This document shows positions 49,634 to 56,966 of a DNA stretch of 64,000 nucleotides, in pieces. This DNA is from an uncultured Bacilli bacterium (lineage in GTDB: Bacteria > Bacillota_I > Bacilli_A > RF39 > UBA660), in assembly GCA_910587325.1 (NCBI GenBank), contig CAJUKB010000005.1, forward strand, positions 9,985-73,984, in the 5' to 3' direction. The translations under genes and the position numbers were made by a program. Under the pieces are notes generated by a model. The model was not told the DNA's origin and did no database searches. It saw only the letters and a program-made list of their open reading frames with translations. Position 1 is the stretch's first letter. Each line of letters starts with the position of its first letter.

Positions 49634-50490
49634 CTATCCCAAAACAAAAATGAAGTTATCACAAAACCTCATTTTTCTTTTTTCTTTAGTTAAAATTATT
49701 TCTTCTAAATCATCAAGAACTAGTACATTCCCTTTAAATACACTTTGGGATTCTTCTGTATACAATCTCTTACGTTCTAAACCATGACTTTCTTCTGTGT
49801 GATAAAGTATTAAATTCTTAACTTCCAATTCATTCATTATTCTTGGAGTACTTAAAGCAGTAGAATGATTCTTTTCATAAGCGTGAAAAATATTCTCTTC
49901 TTTGTCTAAACAAAATGCTTCATGCGTTACATAATCAACTTTTCTTATTTTATCATATAAATTTGGATTTAAAGTTTCATCTCCCAAAAACATAAATCGA
50001 TTTTCTTCTAACCTGCAATCAAAGCCAAATTGTTTTGTTCCTTTTGCTAAAATATCAAAGAATTCATACTCCACACCATGAATAGTATATTTTTCTTTAT
50101 CTTTTAACACAATAAAATTTGTTATACTATAAATCGCATTCATTAGTTTATTAGGAAGCACGTATTTAGAAACTCCTTGAATTGCTTCATAAACTACTTC
50201 ATTACAATAAATATTGATTTTTTCTTTTATTTCTCCATGCATAGCCATTCTACTCATTTTTTTAAACATCCAAATAAGTCCTAAAATATGGTCCGTATGA
50301 CTATGAGAAATAAAAATATGTTTGATATCTTTTAATTGAATATTGGCTAGTTTTAGTCTTCTAATTATTTCTACGCTCCCACCTGTATCAACTAGAAAAT
50401 TATTGTCCCTCCTGTTTGAATTACAAAACAGGTATTATATAAATCCATTGTTCCGCCATTTCCTGTACCTAACATAATGATTTTGGTCAT
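49634..50490 (-). pseudogene. MBL-fold metallohydrolase (RNase Z-like), frameshifted
   Basis: From ATG 50490 the first frame gives MTKIIMLGTGNGGTMDLYNT, CFVIQTGG and then goes out of frame. One added G in the GGG run near 50410 yields DNNFLVDTGGSVEIIRRLKL and IFISHSHTDHILGLIWMFKK, continuing into the open 211-residue frame at 49634-50269. HSHTDH is the zinc motif, and further ligands occur in FLGDETL and YHTEESHG. The repaired protein is about 285 residues, of the RNase Z-like or arylsulfatase-like MBL type. The 211-residue part alone lacks the HxHxDH metal site and would be inactive. Confidence 0.8.
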
Positions 50491-50524
50491 ATAGCTTACT
50501 TCCTTTCAAATTCAAAAAAGAGCC

Positions 50525-51085
50525 TTACGCTCTACTTGAATATTTCCCGTCTTTCGTTGAAATAATAATACTTTCACCTGTTTCAATGAATAATGGAACC
50601 TTTACTTTATAGCCGGTTTCTAAAGTTGCATCTTTCATTGCATTATTGGCTGTATTTCCTTTTACAGCAGGCTCGGTTTCTACAACTTCAAACTCAATTT
50701 TTTCTGGAAGAGTAATTCCAATAATTTCTCCTTCATAAAAATCAATTAAGATTTCTAAGTTTTCCTTTAAGAATTTAACGTCATCACCTAAAACAATTGA
50801 TGCAATTTCTGTTTGTTCATACGTATTTGTATCCATAAATACAAAATTGTCCCCACTTGCATATAAGTATTGCATAGGAGCTTTTGTAATATGAGCACGA
50901 TCTACTTTTGTTCCAGAATTAAAAGATACTTCTGTAATAGAACCCGTCTTTAAATTTTTAAGTTTCATTTTAACGAAGGCAGCACCTTTACCAGGTTTTA
51001 CATGAGAAAAGTCTTGTACAACACAAGGAGCTCCATCCACCATAATAGTCATTCCATTTTTAACATCATTAACACTAACGTTCAT
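50525..51085 (-). CDS. efp: Translation elongation factor P
   Basis: A 186-residue three-domain factor that rescues ribosomes stalled at polyproline. The KOW-like N-terminus has NDVKNGMTIMVDGAPCVVQD and the tip loop HVKPGKGAAFVKMKL, with Lys33 at the modified position. The C-terminal OB domains include PLFIETGESIIISTKDGKYS. A GGAGGTTTAGTAA ribosome site precedes ATG 51085. It lies 12 bp after rpmG and shares its promoter. Confidence 0.97.
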   Translation of the reverse strand: MNVSVNDVKNGMTIMVDGAPCVVQDFSHVKPGKGAAFVKMKLKNLKTGSITEVSFNSGTKVDRAHITKAPMQYLYASGDNFVFMDTNTYEQTEIASIVLGDDVKFLKENLEILIDFYEGEIIGITLPEKIEFEVVETEPAVKGNTANNAMKDATLETGYKVKVPLFIETGESIIISTKDGKYSSRA

Positions 51086-51097
51086 TTACTAAACCTC

Positions 51098-51271
51098 CTA
51101 TTTTCCTAGTTTTGTTTCTTTGAATGTTGTTGTTTTTTTACATTTAGGACAATATTTTTGTAATTCTAATTTATCAACCGTATTTTTTTTATTTTTGATA
51201 CTAGGTCTTCTAGAGTATCCACATTCTGTACACTTAAGACCAAAAAATACACGATTTAGATTTTTTGCCAT
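51098..51271 (-). CDS. rpmG: 50S ribosomal protein L33
   Basis: A 57-residue ribosomal protein. It has both zinc-binding pairs, CTEC at about residue 14 and CPKC at about 41, with GYSRRPSIKNKKNTVDKLEL between and KTTTFKETKLGK at the end. This is the zinc-containing (C+) form. GAGAGG lies before ATG 51271 and a strong promoter upstream. It is followed by efp. Confidence 0.93.
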   Translation of the reverse strand: MAKNLNRVFFGLKCTECGYSRRPSIKNKKNTVDKLELQKYCPKCKKTTTFKETKLGK

Positions 51272-51305
51272 GTAAGATACCTCTCTTTCTTTTTAAACTA
51301 TATGT

Positions 51306-51335
51306 ATTATATAGTAAATTTTGCCTTTTGGCAAA
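51306..51335 (-). promoter_or_regulatory. rpmG-efp promoter with overlapping dyad
   Basis: Minus strand -35 TTGCCA (51329-51334), 17-bp spacer, -10 TATAAT (51306-51311). The -35 lies inside a perfect inverted repeat TTTGCC-TTTT-GGCAAA (51320-51335), which could be an operator or a terminator from upstream. Confidence 0.75.
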
Positions 51336-51420
51336 TTTTTCTTACACTTCCTCTCTCGCTTTTATCTTCCATTTAGATTTCTACTTCTAATTAATATTCT
51401 ATATTCACTCTCTTCTAAAT

Positions 51421-52093
51421 TTACATTTCTTTTTGAATAATTAACAACTTTTCAATCTTACCTAATTTTTCTTCATTACTAGATGTAATATCTGTTATTG
51501 CATCTATATACATTTCCATAAATTTTTCTTCAGGTATATTATCTTTATAAAAACTTTTCCTATACTTTTCGTCCAAATTATACCCTATATACTTTTGAGG
51601 TTTGCATAGCAGGCAAGCCATTAAGTCTATGATAAAACTTTCTTATACTTTTTCCATTCTATTATTTAGTATAGATACATATTCCCTTGCTTCTTCTTCC
51701 TCTAGTTTTGGTAATGCAGTTGAGAACTTTTCTAAAGCATAATCTGATAATTTTCTTAAACTTCCATTTTTATCAAATAATATTTAATATTTTTGATATT
51801 CCTATGATAGATAAAGAAGAATTATTTTGGTTTGAATATTCATTATCAATAGTTAAATAAACATCTTCAATAGTTTTTTCAAAATATTCTATTCTAACAC
51901 CATCTATATATTTATTTTCTCTTATTAATCGAGTTGGATTATCATTATCAAAAATAATTAGAATATCTATATCAGAATGCTTCTTATTATATCCAGTTAA
52001 ATAACTACCATAGAAAAAGGCTCCTGAAACATGTTGATTATCTAAATATTTCATATCCTCTATAAAACGAAAAATAATTTTAATAATATCCAC
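51421..52093 (-). pseudogene. Nucleotidyltransferase-domain protein, decayed
   Basis: The N-terminal open part (51773-52093) has a minimal nucleotidyltransferase core: GAFFYGSYLTGYNKKHSDID, ILIIFD. After a frameshift near 51778 the C-terminal helical domain continues FDKNGSLRKLSDYALEKFST, ALPKLEEEEAREYVSILNNR, MEKV, a TAA stop, then ESFIIDLMACLLCKPQKYIG and the open 66-residue end. So it carries at least one frameshift and one nonsense codon. Such GSxxxG...DxD enzymes modify small molecules or act in toxin-antitoxin pairs; this copy looks inactive. Confidence 0.7.
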
Positions 52094-52181
52094 ATCTTAC
52101 CACCTTAAAAAATCTATTCTTCAACCAAATTTAGATTTTATTATAGATGGTCATGTTCAATTTTACAAGCAAAAATTCATT

Positions 52182-54131
52182 CTAGTAATTACTAAATACA
52201 TAATCGCTTACTGCTTTACTGATATAACGATTGATATAAGCAAAATAATCTGTTCTTCCGTTATAATGACTTACATGAGGACTAACACTGACTAAACTAT
52301 ACTTAGGGTTATCAAATGGTGCATACATAGCAAATGTATTGTTAATCGTTTTTACATCTCCTACTCCATCATTATCGCTATCGTAAATTGTTTCACTTGT
52401 CCCTGTTTTTCCTGCTGCATTAAAAGCTGTATCCACATACCCAGAACCTGTTCCCCCATTGACTACCTGATAAAACCCTGTTTTAATTCTATCAAAATAC
52501 TCCCCACTTAAATCAAATGTACTTAATACTTCTTTTTCATACTTCACTAAAATATTTCCATCTTTATCTATAATTTTATCTAGTAAAGAAAGTTTATAAC
52601 GTACCCCACTACTTGCAATCGTATTAATATATTGTAAAAGTTCTATTGGAGTATAAGTATCATATTGTCCAATTGCAAAGTTTAAAAGCAAATCCGCTGC
52701 TATGGTATTTCCTTTTAGACCGGTTTGTTCATTTGGCAAATCAATTCCGGTTTTCACTCCTAATCCAAATTTAGCAAATGCCTCTCTGTAAATAGAAAAT
52801 TCACGCTCTGTTACATTCATTTTCATATTTCTTGAATACGTGTAGCCGGCAAGTTTAATTGCAAGTAAAAATTGATAATAGTTTGAACTTGTTTTTAAAG
52901 CGGTAATATCATCAACATAGCCTAAACTTTTATAAGAACACTTTTCGGGAATTAAATAAAGTTTAACACAAGAATCTTTTATTTTTTTCCCAACGTCTAC
53001 TAAATTATTTTGGTAAGCCATTGCCATAGATGCACCTTTTACAATACTTCCCACCGTAAAAGAAGAAAACAATACATCACTTTCGGTCATCTTAAAAACA
53101 TCATTTCCTAAATACTTTAAACCAACCATAGCTTTAATTGCTCCAGTATTAGGATTACCAACTAATACATAACTTCCATTGTAATATTCGGTATTTTTAA
53201 GTTTTTTTCCTTCTTTAATTTGTTTTTTTACAATTTCCTCTATTCCTATCTGCATATCGATATCAATACTTAAGACTAAATCATTTCCCCTTTTCCCCTC
53301 TGTAACCAAAGTAAGAGTACCATCATCTTCTACTTTGTAGGTATCCTTTTCACCTTTCAAATAAGCATCATATTCTTGCTCCAAAAAACTAATTCCTACA
53401 ATATCATCTAAGGCATATCCTTGGTTTAAATAGTGCATTTCTAATTCTTTAGGAATATTCCCGACACTCCCAAAAATACTTCGTAAAGTAGCACCATAAG
53501 GATATTCTCGTTTAAAATACATTTCATTGGTAACTCCCATTAACTTTTCTTCTAAAACACTCGCATACTCTTTTTCTGTCACTTCTAACTTAATCACTTT
53601 GGCATCATAATAGTATCCTTTATTCATTAAGGTATAGACATAAGCACATTTCTTTTCTAATTCGTTATATTCATTTAACATACTATCTGTAATTCTATCT
53701 AGTTTTAACAAATACAAATCGTTACTATTCAGTTTTCTTCTATCGAAAAGCGCATACTCTTCACTAGTAATTAACCTATTTCCTTCTTCTGTATGGGTGG
53801 TTAACCAATATTTTTTTAAATCTTGTGTACTAATCGTTTCTTTAAATTCTAATAAAGTAGCAAGTTTTTCTGCCACTTCCAACTCTTCTTCTAAACTAAT
53901 ATTATTAATTTTACGATAAACGATTGATTTTACCCCAACATTATCGACGAGTACGCGTCCTTTATTATCTAAAATTCTCCCTCTTGGACGAGACAAAGAG
54001 GAAACATATACACTTGTTTTATCCAAGTATTCTTTTTCATAAAAGTCTCGTTTTTGAAAGACAAGTTGGTATAAAGAAAACGTTGTAAGACATAAGAATA
54101 AAAAAGATAGAAATATATAAAACTTTTTCAT
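52182..54131 (-). CDS. Class B penicillin-binding protein (PBP2-like)
   Basis: About 649 residues. One N-terminal helix (FYIFLSFLFLCLTTFSLYQL) and the RGRILDNKGRVLVDNV segment lead to a dimerisation domain and the transpeptidase. Catalytic motifs are S-x-x-K in TVGSIVKGASM, S-S-N in KTSSNYYQ and KTG in AAGKTGTSE. No PASTA domain. It probably cross-links peptidoglycan in elongation or in a second divisome role. ATG 54131 with AGTAGGTG upstream is preferred. It is a single gene, divergent from the DUF2624-like gene. Confidence 0.92.
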   Translation of the reverse strand: MKKFYIFLSFLFLCLTTFSLYQLVFQKRDFYEKEYLDKTSVYVSSLSRPRGRILDNKGRVLVDNVGVKSIVYRKINNISLEEELEVAEKLATLLEFKETISTQDLKKYWLTTHTEEGNRLITSEEYALFDRRKLNSNDLYLLKLDRITDSMLNEYNELEKKCAYVYTLMNKGYYYDAKVIKLEVTEKEYASVLEEKLMGVTNEMYFKREYPYGATLRSIFGSVGNIPKELEMHYLNQGYALDDIVGISFLEQEYDAYLKGEKDTYKVEDDGTLTLVTEGKRGNDLVLSIDIDMQIGIEEIVKKQIKEGKKLKNTEYYNGSYVLVGNPNTGAIKAMVGLKYLGNDVFKMTESDVLFSSFTVGSIVKGASMAMAYQNNLVDVGKKIKDSCVKLYLIPEKCSYKSLGYVDDITALKTSSNYYQFLLAIKLAGYTYSRNMKMNVTEREFSIYREAFAKFGLGVKTGIDLPNEQTGLKGNTIAADLLLNFAIGQYDTYTPIELLQYINTIASSGVRYKLSLLDKIIDKDGNILVKYEKEVLSTFDLSGEYFDRIKTGFYQVVNGGTGSGYVDTAFNAAGKTGTSETIYDSDNDGVGDVKTINNTFAMYAPFDNPKYSLVSVSPHVSHYNGRTDYFAYINRYISKAVSDYVFSNY

Positions 54132-54195
54132 AAAAAACACCTACTATTAGTATTCAAAAAAAATATTATTTCATACAATATTACTAGGTGGTATT

Positions 54196-54456
54196 ATGTT
54201 TAATATTATAGAAAGGTATATGAATAAACTCTCAAAAACAGATGTCGATAATTTTGCGAAAAAGAACAATGTTTTCTTAAACGAAGAAGAACTTGAATTT
54301 ACTTATGTTTTTGTGAAAAAAAATTGGCAAACGGTAATTGCCAATCCTGCTTCTTTAAATTTAGATCGTTATAAAGATAAATTTACAGAAGAAAATTTAG
54401 TAAAAATAAAAAAATTATTTAAAGAATATTCTATACGTTATAAAAATTATTTATAA
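54196..54456 (+). CDS. DUF2624-like (YqfT) small helical protein
   Basis: An 86-residue all-helical protein: NIIERYMNKLSKTDVDNFAK, NNVFLNEEELEFTYVFVKKN, FTEENLVKIKKLFKEYSIRY. In Bacillus subtilis yqfT (DUF2624) lies beside yqfS (endonuclease IV), and here the gene abuts nfo as well, though convergently with a 10-bp overlap. Pattern and neighbour agree, but the match is by eye. GGTGG lies 8 nt before ATG 54196. Function unknown. Confidence 0.6.
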   Translation: MFNIIERYMNKLSKTDVDNFAKKNNVFLNEEELEFTYVFVKKNWQTVIANPASLNLDRYKDKFTEENLVKIKKLFKEYSIRYKNYL

Positions 54457-55325
54457 AAATTTTTAATATCTTCTATTAGATTTGGATTTTGTTTTTGTGC
54501 TTTTAAAGAAGCAATCTCAAATTTATAAGGAGGATATTCTCTTTCTATATAAGGTGTTTCTAGTATTTTAGGAACATCTTTTATTTTTTCATTTAAAACG
54601 ACTTTTAACAAAGCTTCATACCCTATTGTGCCTAATCCTAAATTTTCATGTCTATCTTTATGAGATGCTAAAATATTTTTACTATCATTTAGATGCACAC
54701 AATGTACTTTGTCTAAGCCAAATGTTTCGTCAATTTTATTTAGTAAAGTATCAAAGTCTTGAATATTATATCCTGCATCGTTCATATGACAAGTATCAAT
54801 ACAAATACCAACATTGTTTGCATTCACATTATTTAAAATAGTTTGTAATTCTTCTAATGTGCAACCACATTCTGTTCCTTTACCTGCCATCGTTTCTAAA
54901 AGTATCATAGGACTATCTTCTTCTATCACAAGATTTAGAGCATCACTAATATTTTGAAGTGCAACGTTTTTTTCAATTCCAACAGCACTTCCTGGATGTA
55001 CCACAATGTAAGATACCCCAAGTTCTTTGCAACGTTCTAGTTCTTGTTTTAAAAAACGAATACTAAAATCCCATTTTTCAGGGTCTTTGTTATTGGCTAG
55101 ATTAATAATATAAGGAGCATGACAAATTACGTTTTTTAAATCTATTTCATTTTCTCTCATCAGTTTATGGGCTTCTTTTGTATAGTCTTCACTAATACTT
55201 TTACGAATGGTATTTTGAGGAGCTCCTGTATAAAACATGAATGCATTTGCACCATAACTTAAAGCTTGCTTTGTACTTCCTAATAATTGCTCATTTGTAA
55301 AATTAACATGACATCCTAAAATCAT
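54447..55325 (-). CDS. nfo: Endonuclease IV (AP endonuclease)
   Basis: About 292 residues. Cleaves DNA at abasic sites in base excision repair using three zinc ions. Ligand motifs are present: ICHAPYIINLA, YIVVHPGS, ILLETMAGKGTECG, GICIDTCHMNDAGY, VHLNDSKN, HKDRHENLGLG and PKILETPY. ATG 55325 is chosen (MILGCHVNF, GGTGAT upstream); the frame extends 96 nt upstream with a Phe-rich, unlikely start. Confidence 0.95.
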   Translation of the reverse strand: MILGCHVNFTNEQLLGSTKQALSYGANAFMFYTGAPQNTIRKSISEDYTKEAHKLMRENEIDLKNVICHAPYIINLANNKDPEKWDFSIRFLKQELERCKELGVSYIVVHPGSAVGIEKNVALQNISDALNLVIEEDSPMILLETMAGKGTECGCTLEELQTILNNVNANNVGICIDTCHMNDAGYNIQDFDTLLNKIDETFGLDKVHCVHLNDSKNILASHKDRHENLGLGTIGYEALLKVVLNEKIKDVPKILETPYIEREYPPYKFEIASLKAQKQNPNLIEDIKNFYK

Positions 55326-55361
55326 TTTTATCACCAAGTTCATTATCTCATAAATAAAAAG

Positions 55362-55385
55362 AAAAAAAAAGAAGTTCAAACTTCT
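55362..55385 (-). terminator. Terminator of the pseudopilin gene
   Basis: Minus strand GAAGTT-TG-AACTTC followed by nine T, immediately after the stop codon. Confidence 0.75.
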
Positions 55386-55852
55386 TATGAGAACAATTTT
55401 GCTCCGGATGCATTTCCACAATTTTGAGAAGCCTCAGACCCATTTGAAGCTCCATTTCCATTTGTTCCAGTTTCCCCTGAAACAACATGGCTACCATTGC
55501 TTATCCAAAATGTATAAGTAACAATTTTACCACTAGAATCAGGAGCAACTAAAACACTTCCTGTATAATTATCTTTTTGTTTTCCTTTACTAAATAACCC
55601 TTCTTTATATAAATATTCTAGAGAAAAACAAGCACTACCTGTTGTAACATTTCCCTCTAAAATAGCAGATTGGTAGGCATTTTTAGCAGAATTAATTAAA
55701 GTATTTCCCTCAATAGCTAAAGCATTTTTACGTGCTCTATCCATTTGGGATAATACACTATTTGAAGCAATTAAAATAATAACTGCTAAAATCACAATGA
55801 CTGCTAAAAGTTCAACTAATGTAAAACCATTTTTATTCTTTCGTATGTTCAT
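55385..55852 (-). CDS. Type IV pseudopilin (ComGC-like)
   Basis: A 155-residue secreted pilin-like protein. The prepilin signature KNGFTLVELLAVIVILAVII is complete, with cleavage after Gly and Glu at +5. A helix (ARKNALAIEGNTLINSAKNA) and a C-terminal domain with two Cys (SACFSLEYLY and SQNCGNASG) follow. The Gly/Ser/Asn-rich tail is low complexity. It would need a prepilin peptidase and a pilus motor encoded elsewhere. ATG 55852 is chosen; the frame opens earlier at 55915. Confidence 0.88.
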   Translation of the reverse strand: MNIRKNKNGFTLVELLAVIVILAVIILIASNSVLSQMDRARKNALAIEGNTLINSAKNAYQSAILEGNVTTGSACFSLEYLYKEGLFSKGKQKDNYTGSVLVAPDSSGKIVTYTFWISNGSHVVSGETGTNGNGASNGSEASQNCGNASGAKLFS

Positions 55853-55922
55853 ATTAAGGCTACCATCCTTTTCTACTATCAAGAACATTATACAAAAGAA
55901 AAAGATAGTAGTCAATGAAAGT

Positions 55923-56144
55923 TTACTTTAAAGTGTCTAATATTCCGGTAATGATGTCAATATTATCAATTGCATTGTTTATCTTATCCGTCACTTTTAA
56001 ATGGTATTTTTCTTTCATTGCATTTACAAAATTTTTATATTGTTCACTATTACGATTTAATTCTTTATACCAATAAGAGTTTAATTTTAAAAGTTCAGCC
56101 ATTTTAGTATCTTCCGTTAGCTTTTGTTGTAAAAAAACATCCAT
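55923..56144 (-). CDS. YlbE-like protein
   Basis: A 73-residue helical protein: VFLQQKLTEDTKMAELLKLN, SYWYKELNRNSEQYKNFVNA, MKEKYHLKVTDKINNAIDNI. The WYKELNRN block and helical tail resemble YlbE of Bacillus, which follows ylbD as here (3 bp gap). Its function is unknown. The pairing with the YlbD-like gene strengthens the assignment. Confidence 0.7.
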   Translation of the reverse strand: MDVFLQQKLTEDTKMAELLKLNSYWYKELNRNSEQYKNFVNAMKEKYHLKVTDKINNAIDNIDIITGILDTLK

Positions 56145-56146
56145 TT

Positions 56147-56515
56147 TTAATCCTCAAAGATTTTGTTAATTGGACGCGGATTTATTGCTTCAGCAGCAAC
56201 TTTTGCTCCTGTTGCAGCCGTTCCTTTACTTGTTAACTCTTGTACAATACCAAGAGCCTTTTGTGCTGTACCAATATGTTCTTGAATAGAAGATAAATCT
56301 AAATTCTTTATTTTATCGGTTATGGATTTAAAATTATAAGACGTATTGGTATTTTCATTTGTATTTTTAAAATAATCTTGCCATGCCGTTTCGCTTTCTC
56401 CATAAATATCATAAATTTCATAAAATTTTTGCCAAGTCGCTTCCCCACTTTTTATATAATGCACAAGTTCTGGATGCATTTTAGCAAAGTTTTTAAATTC
56501 CTCTTTTGTAGCCAT
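56147..56515 (-). CDS. YlbD-like protein (spore-coat YlbD family)
   Basis: A 122-residue protein beginning KEEFKNFAKMHPELVHYIKS, GEATWQKFYEIYDIYGESET, AWQDYF. This is the YlbD family signature (HPxLxxxVRxGxxTWQExYExxxLxGExDxxW). In Bacillus YlbD is annotated as a coat protein, but the family also occurs where sporulation is doubtful, so a coat role here is unproven. The ribosome site GGTGAT is part of a hairpin (56516-56554) that may limit translation. Followed by the ylbE-like gene. Confidence 0.75.
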   Translation of the reverse strand: MATKEEFKNFAKMHPELVHYIKSGEATWQKFYEIYDIYGESETAWQDYFKNTNENTNTSYNFKSITDKIKNLDLSSIQEHIGTAQKALGIVQELTSKGTAATGAKVAAEAINPRPINKIFED

Positions 56516-56554
56516 AAAAAATCACCTATTACATTTTATGCAAATAAGTGATTT
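56516..56554 (-). terminator. Hairpin terminating the 56564 gene and masking the ylbD RBS
   Basis: Minus strand AAATCACTTATT...AATAGGTGATTT followed by TTTATG, where ATG is the ylbD-like start. The right arm contains GGTGA, the likely ribosome site. Confidence 0.6.
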
Positions 56555-56563
56555 CTAACACGC

Positions 56564-56932
56564 TTATCTATTTAAATCTTCCGGATGGCGTTCCTGATAT
56601 GCTTTATGATAAGCAATATCAAATACTTGTTGCATTTTTAAAGCCACTATACTAATTAATTTGATTTTACCATTTTGAAAAAATTCATTTTTCATATTAC
56701 AAGCAAAATCAAGGTTATCCATATCTTTATACATTTTTACAATATTATAGGCTTCATCATAGGTCATTTCACAGGCACTTATAAGCAGATTTATATTTCC
56801 CTTTATATCTGGTGATGTTAAGCAAACTATGGCATTACGAACATATTTTCTTTGTATCCAATTTCCATTTATTTCGATAATACCATCTGTGCTTCCAAAA
56901 ACTGCCTCTATAAATTGTTCTTGTATATTCAT
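56564..56932 (-). CDS. Hypothetical protein (122 aa)
   Basis: An approximately 122-residue helical protein, unrecognised. Features are IQEQFIEAVFGSTDGIIEIN, GNWIQRKYVRNAIVCLTSPD, ISACEMTYDEAYNIVKMYKD. Three Cys are scattered without a metal-site pattern. ATG 56932 (AAGGAAG about 8 nt upstream) is preferred over the earlier in-frame start at 56983, which lies inside parC. It is transcribed just after parC. Confidence 0.55.
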   Translation of the reverse strand: MNIQEQFIEAVFGSTDGIIEINGNWIQRKYVRNAIVCLTSPDIKGNINLLISACEMTYDEAYNIVKMYKDMDNLDFACNMKNEFFQNGKIKLISIVALKMQQVFDIAYHKAYQERHPEDLNR

Positions 56933-56966
56933 GTCAATTCTTCCTTGGTTACTTATAATAACATAA

